64,000 nt of DNA, taken from the NCBI RefSeq assembly GCF_014649695.1, contig NZ_BMTN01000010.1:144953-208952 (forward strand), read 5' to 3'. The notes beneath the pieces were generated by a model that saw only the letters and a list, made by a program, of their open reading frames with translations, did no database searches and had not been told where the DNA came from. Positions 30,692-39,780 of this stretch are shown here, piece after piece (position 1 is the stretch's first letter; each line of letters opens with the position of its first letter). This DNA is from Streptomyces kurssanovii. GTDB lineage: Bacteria; Actinomycetota; Actinomycetes; Streptomycetales; Streptomycetaceae. The position numbers were made by a program, and so were the translations under genes.

Positions 30692-30764
30692 GCCGGGTAG
30701 ATGACCAGGCGTCCGTTACCGCGTACAGCGGCCGGTCCGGCATCGGTGCCCGCGCACAGGCACG

Positions 30765-30802
30765 GGCACCTCGGGGTGTGCGGCGTCACACCCCGAGGTG
30801 CC
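30765..30802 (-). terminator. Terminator of the PucR-type gene
   Basis: A perfect 16-bp stem (30765-30780 with 30787-30802) and 6-nt loop, beginning 1 bp after the stop at 30804. Confidence 0.85.
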
Positions 30803-30803
30803 G

Positions 30804-32144
30804 TCAACTCTCCAGCAGCCGACGGGCGGTGAGGGCGAGGGAGACCTCGACGACGTCGGACGGCCGGGACAGCGAGCGGCCGGTGAGCTGTTCGAAGCGG
30901 CGGAGCCGGTTGAGGACGGTGTTGCGGTGGCAGTAGAGCCGCGTCGCCGCGCGCTGCGCGGAGCCCTCGGCGTCGAGCCAGGCCGTGAGCGTGTCGACGA
31001 GCAGGTCCCGGTCGGCGGGCTCGATCGCGTACAGCGGCCCCAGTACGCGCTCGGCGAGCGCTTTGCCGAGAGCCGGGGAGGAGACGACGACCGCGGCCGG
31101 CAGGTGGTCGTCGAGGAGGACGACACCGCCGGTGCGGGGGCAGGCCCGCAGTGCGGTACCGGCGAGTCTTCGCCCCTTGCCGAGCGCGGCGAGACCGGTG
31201 ACGGCGGAGCCGATCCCCACGCGGACGCCGGGGGCGGCGCTCAGCCCGGCGGCGACGGCGGCCGGGTCGGCCGGTCCTTGGGGTGCGGCGCCGTCGCCCT
31301 CGCCGGGGCCGTCCTCGTGGCCGCCGTCCTCGTCGCAGCGGCGGGGACCGGACGCCGGGCCGTCCACCAGGTGCACGATCCCCAGTTCGGCCTCCGGGGT
31401 GGAGTGCCACACCACAGGGGTGCCGGACGGCAGGGTGACCAGCGGGCCGGGCGCGTGCGGATGGGCGGAGGCGGCCGCGATCACGACGAAGCGGCCGTCC
31501 TCCGGCAGTTCGAGCATCGCCGACGCGTCGGGCAGGTCGGTGATCCGGGCGGTGCCGTCGAGCAGCGCCGCCGTCATCAGCCGCAGGCGGTTCTCACGCC
31601 GCCACGCCATCCGGCGTTCGGCCTGGCGGTAGGCCTCGGTGACGAGGGCGCAGTGTTCGTCGACGAAGTTCCAGACGTCCGCGGCGACGTGGACGAGCAG
31701 CCGTATGTCCTCCGGGTGGCGGCGTGCCGTCTCGTCCACCAGACCCTGCCACACCATGGCCCCGCCGAGCCGGAACGCGTGCAGGACGGCGTCGAGCGGC
31801 ACGCTCTGCTCGGCCCGTGCGGCGCCGATGGAGCGCGAGGTGCGCCGGGCGATGTCGCGGCTCTCGCGGGGGCGGATCAGGGAGGCGATGTTGTGGCGCA
31901 GCGACTGGTACACCTCCTGCCACACCTCTGTCGCGTCGGCTTCGATCGCGGCCCGGTAGGCGGGTTCCTGCTCGCGCAGCTCGCTGACGAGGGTGGTGGT
32001 CAGGCCGGCCACGTCGTCCAGCAGTACCTGGGCGGCGCGGTGCAGTACGGCGATCGCCTCGGCGTCCAGCAGGGAGCGGGAGCGGGGCAGAACCGCGTGG
32101 GGCGTGGGAACCGCCCTGACGCGCGAACGTACGAGATTCGACAT
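30804..32144 (-). CDS. PucR-family helix-turn-helix transcriptional regulator
   Basis: 446 aa, ATG with GGAGG 7 nt upstream. The C-terminal 60 residues form the PucR/CdaR-type HTH: LTAWLDAEGSAQRAATRLYC then HRNTVLNRLRRFEQLTGRSL. The N-terminal half is a helical sensor-like domain, and a GGDEF-like linker domain lies between (residues about 200-370), with an Asp/Gly-rich, low-complexity insert near 270-290. Such regulators usually control nearby catabolic or transport genes in response to a metabolite; the symporter gene immediately downstream is the natural candidate. An imperfect palindrome (32232-32247) lies 90-100 bp upstream. Confidence 0.87.
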   Translation of the reverse strand: MSNLVRSRVRAVPTPHAVLPRSRSLLDAEAIAVLHRAAQVLLDDVAGLTTTLVSELREQEPAYRAAIEADATEVWQEVYQSLRHNIASLIRPRESRDIARRTSRSIGAARAEQSVPLDAVLHAFRLGGAMVWQGLVDETARRHPEDIRLLVHVAADVWNFVDEHCALVTEAYRQAERRMAWRRENRLRLMTAALLDGTARITDLPDASAMLELPEDGRFVVIAAASAHPHAPGPLVTLPSGTPVVWHSTPEAELGIVHLVDGPASGPRRCDEDGGHEDGPGEGDGAAPQGPADPAAVAAGLSAAPGVRVGIGSAVTGLAALGKGRRLAGTALRACPRTGGVVLLDDHLPAAVVVSSPALGKALAERVLGPLYAIEPADRDLLVDTLTAWLDAEGSAQRAATRLYCHRNTVLNRLRRFEQLTGRSLSRPSDVVEVSLALTARRLLES

Positions 32145-32231
32145 GGGCGGCCTCCACCAGGAGTCGGCTCGCTCCGGCGCGCGGCGTGGGACACGACCGC
32201 ACCGGATCTACCTGACGCTCGCAGAATGGCA

Positions 32232-32247
32232 TACCGCCCAGTCGGTA
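32232..32247. promoter_or_regulatory. Operator-like palindrome upstream of the PucR-type gene
   Basis: TACCGCCCAGTCGGTA has 5-bp perfect arms (TACCG/CGGTA) around six bases and resembles TetR-family operators. No tetR gene is near; it could also be the PucR-type protein's own site. Confidence 0.3.
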
Positions 32248-32302
32248 CCCAGGGGTTTGCGGCATAGTTCTCATCACGGTCCAGCAACGCAGGCGGTCGG
32301 CG

Positions 32303-35104
32303 TCAGGCGCCGGAGCGCTCCAGCAGACGTGCCAGTTCGGTCCTCGAACGCACTCCGAGCAGCGCGAACACGTTCCGGAGATGGTGATCGACGGTCCTCG
32401 TGCTGACCGACAGCCGCAGGGCGACCTCCCGGTTGGTCGCGCCTTCCGCGACATGGTGGGCGATACGCCGCTGCTGCGGCGTGAGCCGGTCCAGCGGGCC
32501 GCCCCCGGAGTCGCCGGACACCGCCTCGCCGGCGGCCCGCAGCTCACCTCCGGCGCGTTCGGCCCAGCCGCGTGCTCCGCAGCGCTCGAACGCGACGAGC
32601 GCGTCCCGCAGCGGGCCGCGCGCCTCCCGCGTCCTGCGGCGCCGGCGCAGCCACTGCCCGTACAGCAGCAGGGTGCGGGCCCGCTCGAAGTCTCCGCCGG
32701 CCCGCTCGTGGTGGGCCAGCGCCTCCTCGTAGCGGGCGGCGGCCTCCTCCGGCGGGGCGACGAGAGCCCGGCAGCGGGCGAGCTGTGCGGGCGCGAGCGG
32801 GTCGGCGGTGCTCGCCGCCCACGCCCCGAGCTCCTCCACGGCGACGGCCGTTCCTTCGGTGCGGCCCGCGAGGACGGCCGCCTCCACGAAGCACGGCACG
32901 GCGAGCATCATGACCGCGAAGTGACCGCGCCGCGGGCCGGGTACGACAAGGGGCCGCAGCCGCGCGGCGGCCTCCGCGCACCGGCCCGCCGCCAGGTCCG
33001 TCCGGGCCACCGCCCACACCGCGAGGCTCGCGGCCTGGGCCAGCCCGTGCGCCGCGGCGGTCGAGCCTGCGGCGGCGGCGTGCTCGGCGCAGGCCTCGGC
33101 GTCGCCCTCCAGGGACGCGGTCAGGGCGAGTACGGCGTGCAGATGCGCGGCGCTGTTGCGCCGGCCCAGCTCGAGGGCGGCGCGCAGTCCCTCGAGCGCG
33201 TGCACCCGGGCCCGGGCGTGCCGGCCGGCGCGCAGTTCGCCGTACGCGAGGTGCTCCAGTGCCCGGGGCAGCATCATCCGGGGCCCGTGGACCCGTACGG
33301 CGGCCAGCGCCCTGGCGCCCGCCCGGCAGGCGGCGTCCACATCGCCGACGACGAGCGCGGCGGCGGCCGACCGCAGCAGTACGGACGGGTCCCCAGCGTG
33401 TCCGGACGCCTCGACGCATTCCCGCAGCAGTGCCTGGCCGGTGCCGGTCCGTCCCGCGAAGACGGCCAGCATGCCCGCGACATACCTGCCGAGCGCCTCG
33501 TGGCCGTCCGGGCCGCCCGGCTGGGCGCGGGAGGCCGTGGCGGAACGCGGGGAACGGTCCGGGCCCGGCGCGTCCGTCACCGCCTCCGGGACCCGGGCGA
33601 GCGCGTCCACGTAACCGTGCGGGTCGCCCATGGCCCAGGCGGCGTCCGCGGCGGCGAGCAGGGCGGCGGTCGAGCGGTCGGCGTCGTCGTCGGCCAGGAG
33701 CGCGGCAGCGGCGAGCAGGGACTCACGGGCGTCGGCCACCGGACCGTCGCACAGGGCGATCAGCCCGCGTACATGGTGGGCCCGGCCGGAAGCGGGGACG
33801 GCACGGACCCGGGCCAGCAGCGCGCGGGCCCGGCCGGGCTCGCCGTCCAGCCAGGCGTGCTCGGCCGCGGCCGAGAACCGTACGCCCCGCAGGGTCTCGT
33901 CGGCGGTGAGTTCCGCGGCCCGCGCGAGGGCCGTGGCCCGGTCGGTGTGCGGCCGGGGGGCGGTGGCCGCGCCCGCCAGCGCGTCGGCGAGGAACGGGTC
34001 GTAGCCGCCTGCCGCGCAGGCCCGTTGGACCAGCCGCGGCAGGGTGAGGTGCGGCCCGTCGAGGGCGGCGGCCAGCAGCCGGTGCGCGGCGCGCCGGCGC
34101 GGCAGCGGCGTGCGGCGCAGTACGGCGGTTCGCAGCAGCGGATGGGTGAAGCGGACCCGGGTGCCGTCGTTGTGGAGCGTGCCCGTGCGCTCGGCGGGGA
34201 GCAGGCGGTCGGCGTCGACGCCGGCCAGGCGGGCCGCGCGCAGCAGCAGGGCGGCGTCTGCGCCGGCGCCTTCGGGTTCGTGTTCCTCCGCGGCCGCGGC
34301 GAGGAGCAGCAGGAGCCGGGTGTCCGGGGGCAGCACCTCGGCGCGGGCGGCGTACGCGTCCAGGATGTGCTCCGCGCCGGGGAGGGGGTGCGGCAGCGGG
34401 ACGTGGCCGGCGAGCTGGTCGGGCGTCAGCCGCGCCGTGAGCGCGGTCAGCAGCCCCGGGTTGCCCGCTGCCTCCCGGCGCAGCTCGTCCCGTACCAGCG
34501 GGTCGGCACGGCCTTCCGTCAGCCGGTCGATCAGCGCGCCGGCGGCCGTGTCGTCGAGCGGTCCGAGCCGCAGCCGGGGCAGTCCGGTGAAGGCGTCCCC
34601 GCCGCCGGGATCGTCGGTCGCGGTGAGCACGACGGCGGCGCGGTCGCGCGGGGCGAGGCGGCGGGCGGCGAAGCCGAGGGCGATGCGCGAGTCGCGGTCC
34701 CAGGCGTGGGCGTCGTCGACGCAGAGCAGCAGCGGGCCGTGGGAGCCGAGGGTTCTGAGCAGCTCCAGCAGCGCGGTGGGCGCTGTTCCCGCGCGGGTCA
34801 CGTCGTCGGCCGGCCCCGGCAGGGGTCCGGGCGCCGAGCAGAGCAGGGCGTGGAGTCCGCTGTACGGCAGCCGGGCTTCGGCGGGGGCGGCACGCGTGTG
34901 GAGCACCGTCCCCTCGCGCTGGTTGCCGACGGCGTGCCGCGCGAGTGCGCTGCGGCCGAGGCCGGGCGGCCCGCTGATCACGAGGGTGCTGCCGCGGCCG
35001 TCACGCAGACGGCCCGACAGCTCGTCGAGCAGGGCGAGTTCACCGCTTCGGCCGTACAGCCGAAGGGGACTGTGCACGGTCGTCGATGGATTCACGCCCG
35101 GCAA
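32303..35104 (-). CDS. Large LuxR-family (LAL-type) ATP-binding transcriptional regulator
   Basis: 933 aa. The N-terminal AAA/STAND ATPase has a P-loop GPPGLGRSALAR at about 45-56, where the usual Lys is Arg, and a Walker B LLLCVDDAHAWD near 125. The middle is tetratricopeptide-like. The C-terminal LuxR HTH reads LTPQQRRIAHHVAEGATNRE then VALRLSVSTRTVDHHLRNVF. Such proteins activate secondary-metabolite or sugar genes. The start is uncertain: a TTG at 35104 has GGGAG 4 nt away, a GTG at 35095 has the same element at 12 nt. No biosynthetic cluster is in view, so the target is unknown. If ATP binding is lost, it may work independently of nucleotide. Confidence 0.88.
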   Translation of the reverse strand: MPGVNPSTTVHSPLRLYGRSGELALLDELSGRLRDGRGSTLVISGPPGLGRSALARHAVGNQREGTVLHTRAAPAEARLPYSGLHALLCSAPGPLPGPADDVTRAGTAPTALLELLRTLGSHGPLLLCVDDAHAWDRDSRIALGFAARRLAPRDRAAVVLTATDDPGGGDAFTGLPRLRLGPLDDTAAGALIDRLTEGRADPLVRDELRREAAGNPGLLTALTARLTPDQLAGHVPLPHPLPGAEHILDAYAARAEVLPPDTRLLLLLAAAAEEHEPEGAGADAALLLRAARLAGVDADRLLPAERTGTLHNDGTRVRFTHPLLRTAVLRRTPLPRRRAAHRLLAAALDGPHLTLPRLVQRACAAGGYDPFLADALAGAATAPRPHTDRATALARAAELTADETLRGVRFSAAAEHAWLDGEPGRARALLARVRAVPASGRAHHVRGLIALCDGPVADARESLLAAAALLADDDADRSTAALLAAADAAWAMGDPHGYVDALARVPEAVTDAPGPDRSPRSATASRAQPGGPDGHEALGRYVAGMLAVFAGRTGTGQALLRECVEASGHAGDPSVLLRSAAAALVVGDVDAACRAGARALAAVRVHGPRMMLPRALEHLAYGELRAGRHARARVHALEGLRAALELGRRNSAAHLHAVLALTASLEGDAEACAEHAAAAGSTAAAHGLAQAASLAVWAVARTDLAAGRCAEAAARLRPLVVPGPRRGHFAVMMLAVPCFVEAAVLAGRTEGTAVAVEELGAWAASTADPLAPAQLARCRALVAPPEEAAARYEEALAHHERAGGDFERARTLLLYGQWLRRRRRTREARGPLRDALVAFERCGARGWAERAGGELRAAGEAVSGDSGGGPLDRLTPQQRRIAHHVAEGATNREVALRLSVSTRTVDHHLRNVFALLGVRSRTELARLLERSGA

Positions 35105-35222
35105 CTTACTCCCGCGTAACTACCCTCCGGAAGGGTCCGGTCCGCGCTTCGCGGCCCTGGCCCGTCGCGCTGGGCACGGTCCCACCGTGAGCCGCTTCGA
35201 GCTGTGCGCCCGCACAGCACGA

Positions 35223-35250
35223 TGCCGGTGGCGGTCGTCCGCCACCGGCA
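35223..35250 (-). terminator. Terminator of the polyester-hydrolase gene
   Basis: A perfect 12-bp stem (35223-35234 with 35239-35250) and 4-nt loop, 53 bp past the stop at 35303. Confidence 0.75.
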
Positions 35251-35302
35251 ACGTCATGTCGTCCGGGTAGAGCCGCTCCGGACCGGAGCCGCTCCCGATG
35301 GG

Positions 35303-36202
35303 TCAGGAGGTGTGCGGGCAGTTGCCCCGGTACTCCTCGATGGTCAGGCTGGGCCGCGGCAGCGGGCAGAGGAACTGCTCGTAGCGGGTGTCGTTGTCGA
35401 TGAACCGCTTCAGCCAGGAAATGCTGTACTTCGCGATCGTGGTGTTGCTGCTGTTGGGGGTGAAGTGGTTGGCGTTGTTGAGCTCCAGGTACGCCTTGTC
35501 GAGCGACGCCGGCAGCGACTGGTAGAACGGCTCCGAGTGCGAGGAGACGGAGGCGACGGTGTCACCGTCGGCGCCGATCACCATGGTGGGGGTGCGCAGT
35601 TCGGGCCACGTCTTGTCCGTGTTCCAGCCGGTCAGCGGGATCGCCGCCTGCAGCGAGGGACGTTCCTTGGCGGCCTCGAGCGTGCCGCCGCCTCCCATGG
35701 AGTGGCCCATGACCCCGAGCCGGGTGCTGTCGATCCGCCCGCGGACCGTGCTGCGCTGGGTCAGGTAGTCGAGCGCGGCGAGGAGTTGGTCGCCCCGGCT
35801 GCCGGGCTGGTCGTAGATGCTGTTGGTGTCGATGGTGAAGACCACGAAGCCCTGGGAGGCGAGCCGGGGGCCGAGCCACGCGATGGACGACTCGTAGGCG
35901 GTGAAGCCGGGCGAGATGGCGACGGCCCCGAACGTGCCGTCCGCGGTGGACGTCGGGTAGTAGATGGTGCCGCCGCCGAAGCCCGTGACGGCCAGCGAGG
36001 AGACGGACGTCTCGGAGACCGAGTACGGGCCGCGTGAGGCCTCGACGGAGGTGACGGTCGGAGCGGGACCGCGCTCGTACGGGTTGTCGGCGGCCTGGGC
36101 CTGCGTGCCGGGCAGGAGGGTGGCACACAGGGCCGCCGCCGCGGCGGCGGCCGCGCCCAGCAGGGAGCGGCGGTGGGTGCGGCTCGTGGGGGTGAGGTGC
36201 AC
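35303..36202 (-). CDS. Secreted cutinase / PETase-like polyester hydrolase
   Basis: 299 aa from a GTG at 36202 with an AGAGGA upstream. Residues 1-38 are an export signal with a twin-arginine-like start ([12 protein letters not shown]) and likely cleavage at AQA-ADN. The mature start [12 protein letters not shown] and the whole length follow actinobacterial cutinases such as Thermobifida Cut2 and Streptomyces PETase-like enzymes. The catalytic triad is Ser168 (GHSMGG), Asp214 (GADGDT) and His246 (NANHFTPN). The oxyanion hole uses Phe100 and Met169; Trp193 (TGWNTDK) is the aromatic-clamp residue; Cys279-Cys295 form the conserved C-terminal disulfide. It should hydrolyse cutin, suberin-type or synthetic polyesters outside the cell. 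It is monocistronic, with a palindrome about 80-105 bp upstream. Confidence 0.9.
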   Translation of the reverse strand: MHLTPTSRTHRRSLLGAAAAAAAALCATLLPGTQAQAADNPYERGPAPTVTSVEASRGPYSVSETSVSSLAVTGFGGGTIYYPTSTADGTFGAVAISPGFTAYESSIAWLGPRLASQGFVVFTIDTNSIYDQPGSRGDQLLAALDYLTQRSTVRGRIDSTRLGVMGHSMGGGGTLEAAKERPSLQAAIPLTGWNTDKTWPELRTPTMVIGADGDTVASVSSHSEPFYQSLPASLDKAYLELNNANHFTPNSSNTTIAKYSISWLKRFIDNDTRYEQFLCPLPRPSLTIEEYRGNCPHTS

Positions 36203-36283
36203 GAGGAGGGTCCTCTCGGGTCGATGCGGTTACGCGCCGCAGGACCTGACCCGTCGTCACCAGGAGTCCGTCGTGCCGGTCGC

Positions 36284-36307
36284 GTACCGCCGTGTTGATG
36301 GCGGTAC
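36284..36307. promoter_or_regulatory. Perfect palindrome upstream of the polyester hydrolase
   Basis: GTACCGCC at 36284-36291 is the exact reverse complement of GGCGGTAC at 36300-36307, with 8 nt between. It lies 82-105 bp upstream of the gene's start, where an operator or activator site would be expected. Confidence 0.45.
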
Positions 36308-36413
36308 CACCGTCGGGGCCCGGACCCCGGTAGGGCATCGGCAAGTTCACCGGTCTCCTCGCGGACCGGCGTCCGCCGCGGCGGCCCGCCCACCGCGGGC
36401 CCTGTACACAGCG

Positions 36414-36452
36414 GAAGGGGCCGGCAGGACGTGATGTCCTGCCGGCCCCTTC
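36414..36452 (-). terminator. Terminator of the his operon
   Basis: A perfect 17-bp stem (36414-36430 with 36436-36452) and 5-nt loop, 13 bp after the hisF stop. Confidence 0.9.
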
Positions 36453-36465
36453 GGGTTACGGTGTC

Positions 36466-37221
36466 TCAGCGGACCGGGTGGCCCGCCTCGCGCAGCGAGT
36501 CCTTCACCTGCGAGATCCGCAGATCGCCGAAGTGGAACACGGACGCGGCGAGCACCGCGTCCGCGCCCGCGTCGATCGCCGGCGGGAAGTCGGCGAGCCG
36601 GCCCGCTCCGCCGGAGGCGATCACCGGGACCGTGACGTGCCTGCGCACGGCGGCGATCATCTCGGTGTCGTAGCCGTCCTTGGTGCCGTCGGCGTCCATG
36701 GAGTTGAGCAGGATCTCCCCGGCGCCCAACTCGGCGGCCCGGTGCGCCCATTCGACGGCGTCGATGCCGGTGCCCTTGCGGCCGCCGTGCGTCGTCACCT
36801 CGAACGTGCCGTCCGCGGTGCGCCGGGCGTCGACGGAGAGCACCAGCACCTGGCGGCCGAACCGCTCGGCGATCTCGCGGATCAGCTCCGGCCGCGCGAT
36901 CGCCGCGGTGTTGACACCGACCTTGTCGGCGCCCGCCCGCAGCAGTTTGTCGACGTCCTCCGCGCTGCGCACACCGCCGCCGACGGTGAGCGGGATGAAC
37001 ACCTGCTCGGCGGTGCGGCGCACCACGTCGTAGGTGGTCTCCCGGTTGCCGGAAGAGGCGGTGATGTCGAGGAAGGTCAGTTCGTCGGCGCCCTCGGCGT
37101 CGTACAGCTTCGCCATCTCGACGGGGTCGCCCGCGTCGCGCAGGTTCTGGAAGTTGACGCCCTTGACCACCCGGCCGTTGTCGACGTCCAGGCAGGGGAT
37201 CACCCGTACCGCGAGGGTCAT
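36466..37221 (-). CDS. hisF: Imidazole glycerol phosphate synthase, cyclase subunit
   Basis: 251 aa, last gene of the his operon. With HisH it turns PRFAR and ammonia into imidazole glycerol phosphate and AICAR. The (beta/alpha)8 barrel shows the catalytic Asp of the first strand ([16 protein letters not shown]), [42 protein letters not shown] (second catalytic Asp) and VIASGGAG. The ATG overlaps the RidA-type gene stop by 4 nt. Confidence 0.97.
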   Translation of the reverse strand: MTLAVRVIPCLDVDNGRVVKGVNFQNLRDAGDPVEMAKLYDAEGADELTFLDITASSGNRETTYDVVRRTAEQVFIPLTVGGGVRSAEDVDKLLRAGADKVGVNTAAIARPELIREIAERFGRQVLVLSVDARRTADGTFEVTTHGGRKGTGIDAVEWAHRAAELGAGEILLNSMDADGTKDGYDTEMIAAVRRHVTVPVIASGGAGRLADFPPAIDAGADAVLAASVFHFGDLRISQVKDSLREAGHPVR

Positions 37222-37652
37222 GCGGCACCTCCATCGGTTCCGGTCGGCCGGTACGCCTCGACCTCGACCTCGACGACCAGCGAGGGGTCGACGAAACCGG
37301 AGACCACGAGCATCGACGCGGCCGGCCGGACCTCGCCGAAGATCTCCTTGTGTGCGCGCCCGATGTCTTCCACGTCTCGGGCGTGCGTGATGTACATCCG
37401 GGTGCGTACGACGTCACCGGCGCCGAGCCCGAGCTGCTTCAGCGCGTCGATCGCCACGCCGAACGCGGTGACCGTCTGCTCGTACGGGCTGCCCGCGGCG
37501 ATCTCACCGCCGATGATCGACGTGCAGCCGGAGACCAGGACCAGGCCGTTCGGCAGCTCGACGGCACGGGAGTAGCCGAAGGCCTCTTCCCAGGGGCCGC
37601 CGGATCCGACCCGGCGCACCGGGTCGGAGCCGGAAGGGGGACCTGCGGTCAT
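37218..37652 (-). CDS. RidA (YjgF/UK114) family protein in the his operon
   Basis: 144 aa, overlapping hisA and hisF by 4 nt at each end, so it is fully embedded in the operon. The family pattern is [40 protein letters not shown] and [20 protein letters not shown], where Arg84 or Arg86 may match the substrate-binding Arg. RidA proteins hydrolyse reactive enamine/imine intermediates or have related roles. Position suggests protection of, or a step near, histidine synthesis; this is inference. Confidence 0.85.
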   Translation of the reverse strand: MTAGPPSGSDPVRRVGSGGPWEEAFGYSRAVELPNGLVLVSGCTSIIGGEIAAGSPYEQTVTAFGVAIDALKQLGLGAGDVVRTRMYITHARDVEDIGRAHKEIFGEVRPAASMLVVSGFVDPSLVVEVEVEAYRPTGTDGGAA

Positions 37653-38374
37653 GCGGACACCGCCGCGAGGGCCTCTTCCAGGGTGAAGGCCTTGGCGTAC
37701 AGCGCCTTGCCGACGATGGCGCCCTCGACACCCTCGGGGACCAGCGACGCGATGGCGCGCAGGTCGTCGAGCGAGGAGACGCCGCCGGAGGCCACGACGG
37801 GCTTGTCGGTCGCCGCGCAGACGTTCTTCAGCAGCTCGAGGTTGGGGCCCTGGAGGGTGCCGTCCTTGGCGATGTCGGTGACGACGTAACGGGCGCAGCC
37901 CTCGGAGTCGAGGCGGGCGAGGGTCTCGTAGAGGTCGCCGCCGTCGCGGGTCCAGCCACGGCCGCGCAGCGTCGTGCCGCGGACGTCCAGACCGACGGCG
38001 ATCTTGTCGCCGTGCTCGGCGATGACCTTGGCGACCCACTCGGGGGTCTCCAGCGCCGCGGTGCCCAGGTTGACGCGGCGGCAGCCGGTGGCGAGAGCGG
38101 CCTCGAGGGAGGCGTCGTCGCGGATGCCGCCGGACAGCTCGACCTTGATGTCCATGGCTCCGGCAACCTCGGCGATCAGCGCCCGGTTGTCGCCGGTGCC
38201 GAAGGCGGCGTCGAGGTCGACGAGGTGGAGCCACTCGGCGCCGGCGCGCTGCCAGGTGAGTGCCGCCTCGAGGGGGGAGCCGTACGACGTCTCGGTGCCG
38301 GACTCGCCATGGACGAGACGGACGGCCTGGCCGTCGCGGACGTCGACTGCGGGAAGGAGTTCAAGCTTCGGCAT
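37649..38374 (-). CDS. priA: Bifunctional phosphoribosyl isomerase A (HisA/TrpF)
   Basis: 241 aa. PriA isomerises ProFAR (histidine) and, in actinobacteria, also phosphoribosylanthranilate (tryptophan). The barrel motifs are [20 protein letters not shown] (catalytic Asp near residue 11), [42 protein letters not shown] (second Asp) and [13 protein letters not shown]. No trpF is present anywhere in this trp region, which fits the dual role. It shares one base with the hisH stop (TGATG) and overlaps the RidA-type gene by 4 nt. Confidence 0.95.
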   Translation of the reverse strand: MPKLELLPAVDVRDGQAVRLVHGESGTETSYGSPLEAALTWQRAGAEWLHLVDLDAAFGTGDNRALIAEVAGAMDIKVELSGGIRDDASLEAALATGCRRVNLGTAALETPEWVAKVIAEHGDKIAVGLDVRGTTLRGRGWTRDGGDLYETLARLDSEGCARYVVTDIAKDGTLQGPNLELLKNVCAATDKPVVASGGVSSLDDLRAIASLVPEGVEGAIVGKALYAKAFTLEEALAAVSA

Positions 38375-39024
38375 CAGAGGGTCTCGATCCAGTTGGTCAG
38401 CAGCTGGGCGCCGGCGTCGCCGGACTTCTCGGGGTGGAACTGGGTGGCCCACAGGGCGCCGTTCTCGACGGCGGCGACGAAGCGCTCACCGTGCGTGGCC
38501 CAGGTGATCTGTGGCGCGCGGATGGCCGGGTTGGTGATCTCCAGCTCCCACTCGCCCACCGCGTAGGAGTGCACGAAGTAGAACCGGGCGTCGTCGTCCA
38601 CGCCGGCGAAGAGCTTGCTGTCGGCGGGCGCCTCGACGGTGTTCCAGCCCATGTGGGGCACGACCGGCGCCTTCAGCGGGCCGACCGTGCCGGGCCACTC
38701 GTCGAGACCCTCGGTCTCCACGCCGTGCTCGATCCCGCGGGCGAACAGGATCTGCATACCGACGCAGATGCCCATGACGGGGCGTCCGCCGGAGAGCCGG
38801 CGGTCGATGATCCATTCGCCGCGGGCCTGCTTGAGGCCGTCCATGCAGGCGGAGAAGGCGCCGACGCCGGGGACGAGCAGTCCGTCGGCGTTCATCGCCT
38901 TGTCGTAGTCGCGGGTGATTTCGACGTCGGCCCCGACCCGGGCGAGCGCGCGCTCCGCGGAGCGGACGTTGCCGAAGCCGTAGTCGAGGACGACGACCTT
39001 CTTCTGTGGCGTCGCTGTGGTCAT
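38374..39024 (-). CDS. hisH: Imidazole glycerol phosphate synthase, glutaminase subunit
   Basis: 216 aa class I glutamine amidotransferase that feeds ammonia to HisF. The nucleophile elbow [10 protein letters not shown] (catalytic Cys near residue 87), VPHMGWNTV and the His/Glu pair in TQFHPEKSG are intact. The start DYGFGNVRS is typical. Its ATG overlaps the stop of the 55-aa membrane peptide gene by 3 nt and its stop overlaps priA by one base. Confidence 0.96.
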   Translation of the reverse strand: MTTATPQKKVVVLDYGFGNVRSAERALARVGADVEITRDYDKAMNADGLLVPGVGAFSACMDGLKQARGEWIIDRRLSGGRPVMGICVGMQILFARGIEHGVETEGLDEWPGTVGPLKAPVVPHMGWNTVEAPADSKLFAGVDDDARFYFVHSYAVGEWELEITNPAIRAPQITWATHGERFVAAVENGALWATQFHPEKSGDAGAQLLTNWIETL

Positions 39025-39188
39025 TCCCAGATCCCCTGAATCCGCATGACGCCCGCGATCAGGCACATCGCGGACGCTCCGGCGAGCAGCACGACGGTGC
39101 CCTTGGGCATCTTCTGCTTGGAGAACGAGTACGCACCGCCGGCGAGGAACAGCCCGACGACGATGAGAATGGTCGAAAGGCCGGTCAC
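39021..39188 (-). CDS. 55-aa membrane peptide embedded in the his operon
   Basis: GTG start overlapping the hisB stop by 4 nt, stop overlapping the hisH start by 4 nt. It has two hydrophobic segments: [18 protein letters not shown] (about 5-22) and [20 protein letters not shown] (about 32-51), joined by a basic turn SKQKMPKG, so both ends should face outward or the basic loop inward. The tight packing and uninterrupted frame make it a real gene. I do not recognise a function; such a peptide is commonly annotated as a hypothetical membrane protein between hisB and hisH in streptomycetes. Confidence 0.8.
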   Translation of the reverse strand: MTGLSTILIVVGLFLAGGAYSFSKQKMPKGTVVLLAGASAMCLIAGVMRIQGIWE

Positions 39189-39780
39189 AGGGCGCCCTTC
39201 GTCGACGGAAGGATGCCGGCCGCGCGGGGGTCGCGCTCCGAGGCGTACCGCAGGGCGCGAGCGAGCGCCTTGAACTGGCACTCCACGATGTGGTGGGCGT
39301 TGCGCCCGTACGGGACGTGGATGTGCAGCGCGATCTGCGCCTGCGCGACGAAGGACTCGAAGATGTGCCGGGTCATCGTCGTGTCGTACGTGCCGATCAT
39401 CGGCGCCATGTTCTCGGGCTCGGTGTGCACCAGGTACGGGCGGCCCGACAGGTCCACGGTGACCTGGGCGAGCGACTCGTCCAGCGGCACGGTGCAGTTG
39501 CCGAAGCGGTAGATGCCGACCTTGTCACCGAGGGCCTGCTTGAAGGCGGCGCCCAGCGCGAGGGCGGTGTCCTCGATGGTGTGGTGCGTGTCGATGTGCA
39601 GGTCGCCGTCGGTCTTGACGGTGAGGTCGAACAGACCGTGCCGGCCGAGCTGGTCGAGCATGTGGTCGTAGAAGCCGACGCCGGTGGCGACGTCGACCTT
39701 GCCGGTGCCGTCGAGGTTGATCTCGACGACGACCGAGGTCTCCTTGGTGGTGCGCTCGACCCGTCCTACGCGGCCGCTCA

